Positions 8,251-17,396 of a stretch of DNA of 36,217 nucleotides are shown here, piece after piece. Positions within the stretch are counted from its first letter, which is position 1; every line of letters starts with the position of its first letter. Position numbers and translations under genes: made by a program. Under the pieces are notes generated by a model, which was not told where the DNA came from, did no database searches, and saw only the letters and a program-made list of their open reading frames with translations. Source of the DNA: Holophagaceae bacterium (lineage in GTDB: Bacteria > Acidobacteriota > Holophagae > Holophagales > Holophagaceae); contig JANYJQ010000192.1 in the NCBI GenBank assembly GCA_025358435.1, forward strand, positions 1 through 36,217, read 5' to 3'.

Positions 8251-8444
8251 CGACTCGCTCCTCCATGCCAAGTGCTCGGACACAGAAAGATATGCCCAAT
8301 CCATGCACTGGAAACATCTTTTGTCGCCGGACCGCCGCGTGAATACAATCAAGCCGATCTTCAGGGAATGACAGGCGGTTCACCACCCTTTCAGAAGGCT
8401 CCAGCTGTTTTGTCCAAACTGTCCGCTCAAGCGGGGAGGTACTG

Positions 8445-9338
8445 ATGAGGTTTCTTCTGTCGCCTTTCATCGCGCGTTCACGGTTCGCGCTTGTCGTTCT
8501 CGCTTCGATCATGGCGGCGGCCGGATCTGCGGCCGCGCAGGACATCCTGTGCGGATGCAGTGAAAGGCGCTTCTCCCGGCCTGGAAACTGCCTACGGGAT
8601 TGCCGCAAGCGGATCAGTTGCAGCGCGTGCATGATTGCACCTCAGTGTGCGGCCATGCAGGTGCAGGGCTTCAAGCAGATTTACAACCAGGCGCTGTTCG
8701 GAATCGGCATCGGAATGGTGGGCGTGCCGAGGGGAGCCACCAATACGGCGCTGGTGGCCTGGATCATCAACAATTTCTGGCGACCGAACCGGGTCACCGA
8801 TTTCAATATGGTCTGGGGAGCGCCGGAGAACACTTCGGACTGGGCGCACGTGGAACCGGCGGCGTCCAGCGGCGGGAAAATGACGCTGACCATCTCGCCA
8901 GACGCGATCTGGCTCTCTCCCGCAGGGCTGGTGACCTCGCTGGGCCATGAAATGATCCATGTCGAGCAGCTCAAGCGCAGGAGCACCGTTCGGATGGCCG
9001 GCCTCAACAGCGTGCTCACGGCTTTCCGCGAGCTGGAAGCTTCCTCCTGGGAAACGGGATCAAGCTCGCTAGCTTGGAGCATCAAGGCCAACGAATTCTA
9101 TGACTGCCAGGCGGAGGACGAAAAAGCGGGGTCGCAAGCAACCCTCTCGTGCCGCCAGTGGCAGGTCCGGAAGTCCATCGAGAATGTCCGCACGGGCCTG
9201 CGCTCGGCTCAATTCATGGGTGCGCTGGAGAAGTATATGAATGAAGACCCCTGGATCAGCCAGGTATGGCTGAAGCAGAACCCGAACTGGAAGACGGCCG
9301 CCGCGGGTCCCGCCCCTTCCGATTGCGGAAACCCGTGA
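8445..9338 (+). CDS. Secreted HExxH protein with Cys-rich N-terminus (putative zinc peptidase-like)
   Basis: A 297-aa exported protein of unknown family. ATG 8445 has GGGGAGG upstream and is followed by a signal peptide (FALVVLASIMAAAGSAAAQ). After cleavage comes a segment with seven cysteines (ILCGCSE, CLRDCRK, CSACM, C68), probably disulfide-bonded. Residues 168-175 read HEMIHVEQ, an HExxH zinc-binding and catalytic signature inside a helix preceded by a short strand (DAIWLSP), and E198 in LEASSW is a plausible third ligand 26 residues after the second His. The HExxHxxQ pattern recalls DUF4157 domains (HELTHVVQ), but overall similarity is not clear. The same pattern occurs in two other genes of this window (16209 and 25757). 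Peptidase activity is inferred from the motif only. Confidence 0.7.
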   Translation: MRFLLSPFIARSRFALVVLASIMAAAGSAAAQDILCGCSERRFSRPGNCLRDCRKRISCSACMIAPQCAAMQVQGFKQIYNQALFGIGIGMVGVPRGATNTALVAWIINNFWRPNRVTDFNMVWGAPENTSDWAHVEPAASSGGKMTLTISPDAIWLSPAGLVTSLGHEMIHVEQLKRRSTVRMAGLNSVLTAFRELEASSWETGSSSLAWSIKANEFYDCQAEDEKAGSQATLSCRQWQVRKSIENVRTGLRSAQFMGALEKYMNEDPWISQVWLKQNPNWKTAAAGPAPSDCGNP

Positions 9339-9495
9339 ACTGCCTCGCAGGCACGAGTCTCATTTTGCTACACGGCGCTCTCGGCTTGCTCATTTCGCAA
9401 CGGCCTTGATTCAGCATGCTCATCGGTTCATGTTGAATTGAAACGACTTGCTCGTTGGCACGATCCATGTGTCTTTCCCCTCGAAGGAGATTCAC

Positions 9496-9918
9496 ATGCG
9501 AACCCCATTCAAACACCTCGCCATCATGCTGATCATGGTCCTGGCGGGAGGAATGACACTCAGCGCGCAGCACAGAGGAGGAGACCGCCTCCCCAAAATC
9601 CTGGACCCCTTGGGCATCCTTCCCTCTCCCCGACAAGTCATAAGGACCCTCGACCGCGTGACCCGGGTTCTGCCTCCTGTCGTCATCGAAACCAGGAACA
9701 ATCCAGTCTACGATTACGACTACGACTATCGGAGTTATCCGATTCGGAACCGCTACTACCCCGCTCCCCTGCAGCCTTTTTATTGCGAGGATGAACCCTA
9801 CCCGGTCCATTACTACGGCAGGAACCATAGGTTCGAACGGTTCGAGCACCGGAGCCATTTTCCCGCCCCGATCATTTCTTATGGCCAGGAAGGCACGAGA
9901 TCCAGAGGCAGACGCTAG
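9496..9918 (+). CDS. Small secreted tyrosine/arginine-rich protein
   Basis: A 140-aa protein starting at ATG 9496 (GAAGGAG upstream) with a signal peptide (HLAIMLIMVLAGGMTLSAQ). The mature part is basic and aromatic: a (TACGAC)n-type repeat encodes YDYDYDYRSY, followed by NRYYPAPLQPF and RFERFEHRSHF. No domain is recognised. Similar tyrosine-rich low-complexity segments occur in the envelope protein at 29454. A strong hairpin (9933-9964) ends the unit. Confidence 0.65.
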   Translation: MRTPFKHLAIMLIMVLAGGMTLSAQHRGGDRLPKILDPLGILPSPRQVIRTLDRVTRVLPPVVIETRNNPVYDYDYDYRSYPIRNRYYPAPLQPFYCEDEPYPVHYYGRNHRFERFEHRSHFPAPIISYGQEGTRSRGRR

Positions 9919-9932
9919 GTGCCATCCCGACC

Positions 9933-9964
9933 ATGGAGAAACCCCCGCAAGGGGGTTTCTCCAT
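9933..9964 (+). terminator. Perfect 14-bp hairpin with GCAA tetraloop
   Basis: ATGGAGAAACCCCC-GCAA-GGGGGTTTCTCCAT lies 14 nt after the stop at 9918. The stem is perfect and G+C-rich at its tip, and the loop is a stable GNRA type. Only a short A/T stretch follows rather than a T-run, so it may act as terminator, perhaps in both directions, or as a 3' stabiliser. Confidence 0.65.
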
Positions 9965-10171
9965 ATAAAACTAGCCTGACAGGCCCAGGCGGTTGAAAAA
10001 TGATCAACTGAACCACTGAGTCCGATCGTTTCCAAACAACGCTGCGCTAGGAATTGCCGCCTCAACTGATCTGCAACGGAAAACCGACCTCGGGTATACA
10101 TTGCGGATAGGCGGGGGGAACGTACACTTCCGTCGGTTGCTCCTGCTGAAATCCTGATCCGGGAGGTTGTC

Positions 10172-10894
10172 ATGACAAGGCCACTTCCATCCTTGACGCC
10201 AGACATTGAGCGAAGGTTCGATGGCTGGATGAAGATCCAGGAGCGGCACATTTCGCCTTCAGAAATCAAGCTCCGCCCCGGTATCACTCTGTCCCGCCAA
10301 TTCGGTTGCCAGGCCTACCCGCTCGCAGAACGCCTGAAAACCCTCTTTGAGGCCGCCTCCGGGGAACATTGGAACATCCTCGACAAGTCCCTGATCGAGT
10401 TGGTGGCCAAGGAAGAGGGCATCTCATTAAGCCTGCTGAAGCGGCTGGGGGACATGTCCCGGGTCATCGAGACGTTCGGCCTGCATTCACCTGGGCTCGT
10501 GACCCATGATCTGGCCTTCGACAAGGTAGCGCACTACCTTGTCGAAATTGCGAAGCTGGGCAACTCGATCATGGTGGGAAGAGGGGCAGCCATCTTATGC
10601 AAGGGCTTTCCAAACTGCTTCCACTTCCGATTGATCGGGAGCCATGAATGGCGGGTCTCCACCTACGCCCGGCGTATGGGGCTGAGCCACACGGAGGCAG
10701 AAGCCGAGGTGACGGAGAACGAGGAGCGCCGGGAAAAGTTCGTGAACCATTGCCTGGGCGAGAACGTGGCCGATCCCCAATTCTATGACGCGACTTTCAA
10801 CAACGAGCGGCATGGCGTAGAGGACATTTCCTGCGCAATCCTGGCCTTCGTCCGCAACTCCTGGGAAGACAAAAAGTATTTCAAGCCGGGCTGA
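10172..10894 (+). CDS. Cytidylate-kinase-like family protein
   Basis: A 240-aa cytosolic protein with the outline of the cytidylate kinase-like family (AAA_26, P-loop kinase fold). The N-terminal strand-loop LSRQFGCQAYPLAERL aligns with the family SRQxGSGGxxIAxxLAExL, where it replaces the classical GxxGxGKS Walker A, and GRGAAILCKGFPN corresponds to the family GRGA(N)xIL segment. The lid-like ARRMGLSHTEAEAEVTENEERR region is present. ATG 10172 follows GGGAGG. The substrate is not known; most members are not true CMP kinases. The stop is 1 nt from the convergent stop of the YncE-like gene, leaving no room for a private terminator. Confidence 0.8.
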   Translation: MTRPLPSLTPDIERRFDGWMKIQERHISPSEIKLRPGITLSRQFGCQAYPLAERLKTLFEAASGEHWNILDKSLIELVAKEEGISLSLLKRLGDMSRVIETFGLHSPGLVTHDLAFDKVAHYLVEIAKLGNSIMVGRGAAILCKGFPNCFHFRLIGSHEWRVSTYARRMGLSHTEAEAEVTENEERREKFVNHCLGENVADPQFYDATFNNERHGVEDISCAILAFVRNSWEDKKYFKPG

Positions 10895-10895
10895 G

Positions 10896-11948
10896 TCAGC
10901 GTATTTCTCCGACTACCACGATCTGGAAACTTTCCGGCAGCATCGGTGGGCGCGAACGCTGGCCAGGCTGGACTTCCGGGGCCGGGCCGAACACAGCGGT
11001 GGGGAGGTAGAGCAGGTGCGTCTTCTCATCCACGGCGAGAGTCCTGGCAGCCTTCCGGGTGGGGATGGTGCCTGCAACGGCAAAATGGTCCTTCCCATCG
11101 TTTCGCACGATCGTGAGCGACCCTTCGCCATTGGAAGCGTAAGCGCATCCCGTGCCCGGATCGAAGGCCACGCCATCGCAGCCTTCGCCGATGGGCAGGG
11201 TCGTCAGGACTTTCCCACTGGCTGCATCCACGATGGCCATGAGCTTGTTGCGGCCCACCGCGAACAGGCGCTGATGCGCCGCATCGATGGCCAGACCTGA
11301 GGGTTCTTCCAGCGGCTTCAAGGACCAGCGCGAAAGGACTCTCAAGTTCCTGGCGTCAATTGCCAGCAGTTCGTGGGTATCTTCCACGTTCACAAAGACG
11401 CGGCCTTTGCCATCGGTGGCCGCGAACTCGGGCTTGCCGCCCATGGGAATGGTTCCAGCCACATCCAAGGTTTCCGCATTGAAGACAGTCGCGTTCTTGC
11501 CTCGACCGTTGAAAGTGAAGACCTGCTTGGTGGCGGGATCATAGAGGATGGCATCAGGGTTCTCCCCCGTGGTCTTCACTTCCTTGATCACTTCGAGGGT
11601 GGAGAGTTTGAAGGCTGTCATGGTGTTCGCGCGGCCGTTGCTGGTGTAGCCCCGGTCCAGATCACGAGCGACGGCCACGCCATGAACACCTGCGGTGTTG
11701 GGAATCTCGCCGACCTGCTTGCCTTCGAGATCGAGCACCATCACCCGGGTCGAGCGCGGCAGATAGATGCGCTTCGCCTGGGAATCCAAGGTCACATAGT
11801 CCCAGCCTCCGTCGCCACCGATCGGAAGCGTGCGCAGGACGGCGAGCTTGGTTGATGGCGTCGTGGCGATTTTGGGCTTTGCCGCCGGAGCGGATTGGGC
11901 CGACGCATCCATACCGAGGGCGAGCAACAAGGGCAACAGAAAGGGCAT
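10896..11948 (-). CDS. Secreted YncE-like seven-bladed propeller protein
   Basis: A 350-aa exported propeller protein. The signal peptide is short (MPFLLPLLLALGMDASAQS) and ATG 11948 follows AGGAG. Repeated units such as VTLDSQAKRIYLPRSTRVMVLDLEGKQV, AILYDPATKQVFTFNGRGK and LAIDAAHQRLFAVGRNKLM are the YncE/surface-antigen-type beta-propeller blades, which in known members bind DNA or redox partners or serve as scaffolds. No haem or quinone ligands are evident. It is the third gene of a likely minus-strand operon, 72 nt after the molybdenum hydroxylase large subunit, so a periplasmic role linked to that enzyme is possible but unproven. Confidence 0.8.
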   Translation of the reverse strand: MPFLLPLLLALGMDASAQSAPAAKPKIATTPSTKLAVLRTLPIGGDGGWDYVTLDSQAKRIYLPRSTRVMVLDLEGKQVGEIPNTAGVHGVAVARDLDRGYTSNGRANTMTAFKLSTLEVIKEVKTTGENPDAILYDPATKQVFTFNGRGKNATVFNAETLDVAGTIPMGGKPEFAATDGKGRVFVNVEDTHELLAIDARNLRVLSRWSLKPLEEPSGLAIDAAHQRLFAVGRNKLMAIVDAASGKVLTTLPIGEGCDGVAFDPGTGCAYASNGEGSLTIVRNDGKDHFAVAGTIPTRKAARTLAVDEKTHLLYLPTAVFGPAPEVQPGQRSRPPMLPESFQIVVVGEIR

Positions 11949-12020
11949 GGGGACTCCTAGGGAACTCCACCAGACTAGCCAGGAAAATGCGCTGGGCTCG
12001 TCAGGTGTGATGTCGTCAGT

Positions 12021-14135
12021 CTATCCCTTCGCTTTCAGAGCCGCCTTCACGCTTACTGGGTTCATGGGCAGGTGGGTGAGTCGTGCGCCTGTGGCATCGT
12101 GGATGGCGTTGGCCAGCAGCGCACCCACGATGATGATCGGGGGCTCGCCGCCGCCCTGCGCGGGGACCTGCGGATTGTCGATGAGGGTGATGTCGAGCTT
12201 GGGCACCCAGGAAAAGCGTGGGATTTCGTACGTGTCGAAATTCTTCGCCAATACATCGCCGCCTTTGAACGGAATCTCTTCGGTGAGGGCGTAGCCGAGT
12301 CCCATGATGAGGCTCCCTTCGGCCTGCTGCCGCGCGCCGTCGGGATTCACCACCACGCCCATGTCCTGCACCAGGGTGATGCGCTTGACCTGCACCTGGC
12401 CTGAGGCGCGGTCCACCGCCACCTCCGCCATGGCGGCCACGTAGGTACCGCGGTAGTGGCCGCAGGCTACGCCGACGCCGCGCCCGCTGGGAGCGGGCTT
12501 CGCCACCCAACCGAAGCGCTTCGCGGCTTCCGTTAACACGCGGAGCATGCGGGGTTCTTCAAGATTCAGCAGGCGGAAGGCCACGGGATCCATCCCCAGC
12601 TTCGCAGCGAGGCTGTCCACGTGGCTTTCGTGGGCGAAGTTGTTGCTGTTGGCCGAGGGCGCCCGCCAGGGACCCACGGCGAAGGGATGCATGTCCTTCG
12701 GATTACCTCCCTGCCAGCTTCCCGCACTCAAAGTGCGCTGGTTGGGAACCGCGTAGAAGGTCACGGCTTCGCGGTCCCCCGCGCCCACGACGTTGCAGTT
12801 CCAAGCAGTGATCTTCCCCTCACGGGTGGCACCCGACCGAAGCTTGATCACCGCGGCGGGACGGAAGGTATCGTGGAAGAATTCCTCCTCGCGGTCCCAT
12901 TGCACCAGTACGGGCGCGCCTGCCAGCCGGGCCAGCCGGGCGGCGGTCACGGCCTGGGGGCCGCCGCTCTTGCCGCCAAAGCCGCCGCCCACGTAGGGCG
13001 TGATGATCCGCACCTGTTGGGTCGCGAGACCCAAAGCTTCGGCCACCTGGGATTTCACCATGAAGGGAGCCTGGGTGCTGGCCCACACGGTGACCTTATC
13101 GCCCTCCCAGGCGGCCAGGGCCGCGTGGGTCTCGATGGGGGCGTGAGCGACGTAGGCGTTGGTGTAGGTGGCTTCCACGACCTGGGCCGCGGCTTTCTCA
13201 CCCGCGGCCAGGTCGCCCATGGCCGCCAGGCTCCGGGCCTTCGGCGCGGTCTTGGGCAGGTGTTCGAAGATGTTGTTGTGGTCCAGATCGGAAACGGGAT
13301 TCTTCCATTTGGCTTTCACCTTCGACAGTGCCTCCGCGGCGCCGTCGGGACGGGCATGGAGCAGCGCCACCAGTTCCTTGTCGCGGACCACCTTAACGCC
13401 GGCCATTGCCTCGGCTGCGCTCGTGTCCACGGATTCCAGGGCCGCGCCATGGACCGGCGCCCGCAGCACCCGAGCATGCAGTAGACCAGGCAGCTTCATG
13501 TCGGCGGCGTACATCGCCTTCCCAGTCACTTTCTCGCGCGCGTCCTTGCGTGCCGTATCCCGGCCCACCAGCTTGAAGGCCGACACGGGCTTGGGCGCGA
13601 CCTTTTCCAAATGCCGCTCGATCTTCTTGCCCGCCACCAGTTCTCCGTAGCTGACATGCATCGAGGTGTCGCCCTTCCTGGAGACGATGCCTTTCACCAC
13701 CACGAGTTGCTCGACAGGAATTTTCAACCGTTCCGAGGCCATCTGCACGAGCACGGCACGAGCTTCGGCACCGGCGCCCCGCAGCACGGGTCCGAACTGC
13801 CAGATGCTCAAGGAACCGAAGGTGCCCATGTCCCAGGGGCACAGGTCCGTGTCGCCCATGACCATGTCCACCTGCTCCAGGGCCACATCCAGCTCTTCGG
13901 CCAGCAGCATGGCCAGGGCGGTCATGCTGCCCTGCCCCAGTTCCACCTTTCCCACCAGGCATGTGACGCGGCCATCAGGCGCGATGCACAGATAGGCGTT
14001 GAAGTCCGAGGGGTAGCCTGGCCGGGCATTGGGGCGATCGGGGCGATCGCGTTCCTGGGCGAACCCCTGATCGGCAGAAAAGAAAAGCACCAGGCCCGTG
14101 ATGCCGGTTCCCTGGAGGAAGTCGCGGCGTTTCAT
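12021..14135 (-). CDS. Molybdopterin-binding large subunit, xanthine dehydrogenase / isoquinoline oxidoreductase family
   Basis: A 704-aa molybdenum hydroxylase large subunit that oxidises an aldehyde or N-heterocycle with water as the oxygen source. ATG 14135 is preferred over the ORF-track start: it follows GGGAGG, overlaps the upstream stop (ATGA), and begins KRRDFLQGTG, a twin-arginine (TAT) signal followed by a hydrophobic stretch, so the holoenzyme should be exported. Mo-cofactor motifs include VGKVELGQGSMTALAMLLAEEL, GGGFGGKSGG and the catalytic Glu in GGGEPPII (E664). The length and TAT signal match IorB-type two-subunit enzymes that lack a FAD subunit and pass electrons to a cytochrome. 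No xdhC-like chaperone or cytochrome lies next to it. Substrate is unknown. Confidence 0.9.
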   Translation of the reverse strand: MKRRDFLQGTGITGLVLFFSADQGFAQERDRPDRPNARPGYPSDFNAYLCIAPDGRVTCLVGKVELGQGSMTALAMLLAEELDVALEQVDMVMGDTDLCPWDMGTFGSLSIWQFGPVLRGAGAEARAVLVQMASERLKIPVEQLVVVKGIVSRKGDTSMHVSYGELVAGKKIERHLEKVAPKPVSAFKLVGRDTARKDAREKVTGKAMYAADMKLPGLLHARVLRAPVHGAALESVDTSAAEAMAGVKVVRDKELVALLHARPDGAAEALSKVKAKWKNPVSDLDHNNIFEHLPKTAPKARSLAAMGDLAAGEKAAAQVVEATYTNAYVAHAPIETHAALAAWEGDKVTVWASTQAPFMVKSQVAEALGLATQQVRIITPYVGGGFGGKSGGPQAVTAARLARLAGAPVLVQWDREEEFFHDTFRPAAVIKLRSGATREGKITAWNCNVVGAGDREAVTFYAVPNQRTLSAGSWQGGNPKDMHPFAVGPWRAPSANSNNFAHESHVDSLAAKLGMDPVAFRLLNLEEPRMLRVLTEAAKRFGWVAKPAPSGRGVGVACGHYRGTYVAAMAEVAVDRASGQVQVKRITLVQDMGVVVNPDGARQQAEGSLIMGLGYALTEEIPFKGGDVLAKNFDTYEIPRFSWVPKLDITLIDNPQVPAQGGGEPPIIIVGALLANAIHDATGARLTHLPMNPVSVKAALKAKG

Positions 14136-14608
14136 TTGCCACCTCCCTTGCCGGTGGCCGCGTCCATCACGGCGTCGAGGATCCGCGGATGCGAGCCGCA
14201 TCGGCACAGGTGGCCCTCCAGATGATGGGCAACGTCCTCGCGGGTGGGTTTCGGCTTGCCCTCCAGCAAGGCCGCCGAGGCGAGGATCATCCCGGAAGTG
14301 CAGTAGCCGCATTGGAAGGCGTGGTGCTTCATGAAGGCCTGCTGCACGGGATGCAGTCCGTCCTTGCGCTCAAGTCCTTCAATGGTGGTGACCTTGCGCC
14401 CCGCGACCGCCTTCAGGCTCGTGGAGCAGCTGCGCACGGGCTGGCCGTCCACGAGCACCGTGCAGGCGCCGCACTGGCCCTGGCCGCAGCCGTACTTGGT
14501 GCCCGTGAGCCCCAGGTCGCTGCGCAACACCCACAGCAACATGCGGCCTTCATCGGCGTCGACCTTCACGGCCTTACCGTTGAGCGTGAAAGAGAGGCTT
14601 CGCACCAT
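14132..14608 (-). CDS. 2Fe-2S small subunit of the molybdenum hydroxylase
   Basis: A 158-aa electron-transfer subunit with two [2Fe-2S] clusters. The plant-type cluster is ligated by C41, C46, C49 and C61 (YGCGQGQCGACTVL...C). The second, helical cluster uses C100, C103, C135 and C137 (QCGYCTSGM ... CRCG). ATG 14608 with GAGGTG upstream is chosen because it begins the ferredoxin strand VRSLSFTLNGKAV; the ORF-track extension has no homology-like content. Its TGA overlaps the large-subunit ATG (ATGA at 14132-14135), so the two are translationally coupled. It has no TAT signal and would be exported bound to the large subunit. Confidence 0.93.
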   Translation of the reverse strand: MVRSLSFTLNGKAVKVDADEGRMLLWVLRSDLGLTGTKYGCGQGQCGACTVLVDGQPVRSCSTSLKAVAGRKVTTIEGLERKDGLHPVQQAFMKHHAFQCGYCTSGMILASAALLEGKPKPTREDVAHHLEGHLCRCGSHPRILDAVMDAATGKGGGK

Positions 14609-14820
14609 GAAACACCTCTGAGAACCTCTGCTGGATCCGCATCCACGCTCCTCCCGGGACACTGCCTTGTCAAGTGGATGGCAAGCGTGGCTGGTCGCCG
14701 ATCCCGCAGGTACTTGTAACTCCCGTCTATTTGCTCGCTGAAATCCATGGATAAGGAACGCAGAAACAGGCCGGCCTGAGGCCACCATGGGACACTGGCT
14801 TATTCGTTCCGGAGTCCTCC

Positions 14821-15977
14821 ATGAAGACCCTCTGCCTGCTCTTGGCCCTGCCCGCCCTCACGCTGCTAGCCCAGGCGCCGGATGTGCACCAGCAACTGGC
14901 GAAGGAGATCCTTTCGGAACTCATCTCCATGGATACCACCGGCGAGCATGGCGACACCACCCCCGCCGCCAAGACCATGGCGAAACGGCTGCTCAATGCG
15001 GGCTTTCCCGCGGCGGATATCCAAATTGTGGGACCCGAAGGCAGGATCTGATCCTCGCCCTCACCACGGGCGAAGAGGGTTCCACCTTCTACAACGGCAT
15101 CGAATGGCTGCTCGCGCATCGGCGGGATCTCATCGAGGCCGAATACTGCCTCAACGGCGATGGCGGCGGACCCGTGGCCACCAAGGGCCTGCCCCGTTTT
15201 CGCGCCTTCCAGACCTGCGAAAAGGCGTTCTACACGTTCACGCTGGAGGCCAAGGATTCCGGCGGCCACAGTTCCCTACCCCGGAAGGCCAATCCCATCC
15301 ATGCCGTTGCCGCAGGAATCGCACGCATCGCCGATTACACCTTCCCGGTGGACCTCAACGAGACCACTCGCGCCTTCTTTGCCCGCATGTCCAAGATTGA
15401 AGGAGGCCCGCTCGGCATGGACATGTCGGCGCTGGTGCAGAGTCCCCCGGATTCCACTCCGTGGAGGGCTGGGGTTGAGCGTCTTTCAGAAGATCCCTAT
15501 TGGAACGCCCAGATGCGCACCACCGCCGTGGCGACCCTGGTCAGCGGTGGCCACGCTTCCAATGCCCTGCCGCAAACGGCCAAGGCCAACGTGAATTGCC
15601 GCCTGCTGCCGGGTGAAGACATCCTGGCCGTGAAAGCCAGGCTCGAGTCCCTGGTGAACGACCCGCGCGTCAAAGTGACAATGGAGGGAACACCCCAGAA
15701 GAACCTGGCCTCGCCTTTGCGGCAGGACCTCATGACGGCCCTGGAGAAGACCACGTTGATGGTGTGGTCCGGCTGCCCGGTGATCCCGGCCATGGAGACC
15801 GGCGGCACCGATGGCGCGAAGCTTCGGATAGCGGGCATCCCCACCTATGGGATCTCCGGCGTGCCCATCGACCAGGACGATGTCCGGGCCCACGGCCAGG
15901 ACGAGCGCATCCGGGAAACAAACTACTACGAGGGCTTGCGGGCTTTTGAACTGCTGATCAGGGAACTGGCCAAGTAA
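14821..15977 (+). pseudogene. M20 metallopeptidase broken by internal deletion and frameshift
   Basis: The 5' part (14821-15051) encodes a signal peptide (LCLLLALPALTLLAQ) and the M20 N-terminus up to VGPEGRI then stop. The 3' part, in another frame from about 15045, continues DLILALTTGEEGS to the end (LLIRELAK). In intact M20 proteins some 70-90 residues lie between these blocks, including the HxD metal ligand and the bridging GRGxxDDK segment. Those are absent here, while EEG (catalytic Glu region), the CLNGDGGG segment and the dimerisation domain (GHSSLPRKANPI) remain. The junction sits at about 15041-15047. The product cannot bind its metals, so the gene is non-functional. The annotated 396-aa ORF starting at 14787 is a frame artefact in its first part. 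Confidence 0.85.
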
Positions 15978-16073
15978 AGTTATTAATAATTGAGGAACAC
16001 AGGAGTGCCGCCAGGCTTGGTTCTTGAGGCTTGCTGCTTCGGGCAGAGATTCCAGTTGTGCCATTTTGACTGA

Positions 16074-16093
16074 CCCAGGATCCGGACCCTGGG
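16074..16093. repeat. Imperfect 20-nt palindrome upstream of the 16209 operon
   Basis: CCCAGGaTCCGGAcCCTGGG lies 115 nt before the start at 16209. Nine of ten positions pair. It could be an operator or a small hairpin; nothing else supports either. Confidence 0.35.
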
Positions 16094-16208
16094 CTAGGCT
16101 CAATGGAGGACCGGGGTATGGAGATCGTTGGTGTTGCTTCAACTTTGAGAGTGCCCATACTCTGAAGGCGAAATATCAGGGCCAGGCATTTTCATCGAAG
16201 GAGCGTAT

Positions 16209-17396
16209 ATGAGCGGACGATTCCGCCTTCAATCAGCGCGGGCCAATCTGAGCAAACGGATCGTGATTCCAACCGCCGCCATGTTTGCAATCGCTTCAGC
16301 CACGGCCCAGGTCCCAACGGCAAGCAGGGAGTCGCTCGCCATAAAGGAGCTGGTGGGTTGCCTCAAGGATATGGGGCATGAAACCGAAGCTCTACGCCTG
16401 GATGCGGAATATAGAAACAAGAACAAGGACATTTCGTTTGGCACCCCCAGCAAGAATGCCCAAGCCGACACCAAGGTGGGAACCAAGCGCACCCTGTTCA
16501 ATAAAAATGCGCTGGATCAGATCTTCCCCACCAATCTGAATGGGAAGCCCGATCGAAAAGCCCTTCTGGATTGGTCCACCACGGTGCTGCATGAGTTCAC
16601 GCATCAGGACCAGGATTGGTGGGCCTGGGAAGGCGATGTGTGGACTGAATTTGTGGGCCGGAACCGGTGTGAACAGCAGGCTTGGGGAACGGGCTTCCAG
16701 GCGCTCTACAATTACGCCCGGCGGCTCCAGGAGAACCTCAGCCGGGCACCCGGTTCAAATGAAAAGGCAAGGCTGGGCCGGGAACTGGCGGATGTGTGCA
16801 AGAGCTATGAGGTGTATCTCAATTCCCTTGCGGATCGTGGCGAAATCGGCGAAGTCCGGATCGAGAATCGTGAGGGTTTGCAAGTCCTGGTGGGTTCGCT
16901 CAGGGAAGAAATCGCCGGGATGGGAAAAATCGGAAAGGATTCAGCCGCCAACGCCGACGTGATGCTGGGGGTGAGGGGCAATGTGGTCGGGACCTGGGAC
17001 GTAACGGTGCGATATGAACACACCAAAACCCCATGGACTTCCAGGGGGGAATGGATCCTGGGCCAAAACATGCGCTCTGTCTTTGGTGAAGCACGGATGA
17101 CCAATGCTTCAGGGAAGGCGGTGAAAGGCACCGTGCGGGGAAACCTGGTCGGCGATGTGCTGAGAATCGAGGTCCGGACCGGAAATCTCATTGAACTCTA
17201 CGAAGCCAAAGTGGAGTCCGACTTTGCCTTGGCCATGGGCACGACCCTGCAAAGCAATTGGGCGGTGATCATCGCCGATACGCTGGTATCGGGCCTCACG
17301 GGCCTCGATGGAACGAAGATTGGACCTGTGAAAGAGGAACAACTTCGGAAATTCCAGACCATCAAAGCGACATGGACCGCGAAGGTGAGGCGATGA
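16209..17396 (+). CDS. Secreted HExxH protein (putative zinc peptidase-like), first gene of a coupled pair
   Basis: A 395-aa exported protein of unknown family. ATG 16209 follows GGAG; the signal peptide is RIVIPTAAMFAIASATAQ. Residues 128-135 read HEFTHQDQ, an HExxHxxQ signature, and E155 in CEQQAW lies 23 residues after the second His as a possible third ligand. An N-terminal part (residues 40-110) resembles a prodomain-like helical region with FGTPSKNAQ; the C-terminal 150 residues look like a beta-rich lipocalin-like domain (GTWDVTVRYEHTKTPW, VKGTVRGNLVGDVLRI). The stop overlaps the next gene's ATG. It shares HExxHxxQ...ExxxW with the genes at 8445 and 25757, though the rest of the sequence is dissimilar. 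Activity is inferred from the motif. Confidence 0.7.
   Translation: MSGRFRLQSARANLSKRIVIPTAAMFAIASATAQVPTASRESLAIKELVGCLKDMGHETEALRLDAEYRNKNKDISFGTPSKNAQADTKVGTKRTLFNKNALDQIFPTNLNGKPDRKALLDWSTTVLHEFTHQDQDWWAWEGDVWTEFVGRNRCEQQAWGTGFQALYNYARRLQENLSRAPGSNEKARLGRELADVCKSYEVYLNSLADRGEIGEVRIENREGLQVLVGSLREEIAGMGKIGKDSAANADVMLGVRGNVVGTWDVTVRYEHTKTPWTSRGEWILGQNMRSVFGEARMTNASGKAVKGTVRGNLVGDVLRIEVRTGNLIELYEAKVESDFALAMGTTLQSNWAVIIADTLVSGLTGLDGTKIGPVKEEQLRKFQTIKATWTAKVRR

Noticed and set aside
9341-9353. TGCCT-CGC-AGGCA hairpin as a terminator after the 8445 gene
   Set aside because: Stem of only five pairs and no adjacent T-run; too weak.
12621-13484. 287-aa plus-strand ORF
   Set aside because: Antisense to the molybdenum hydroxylase large subunit.
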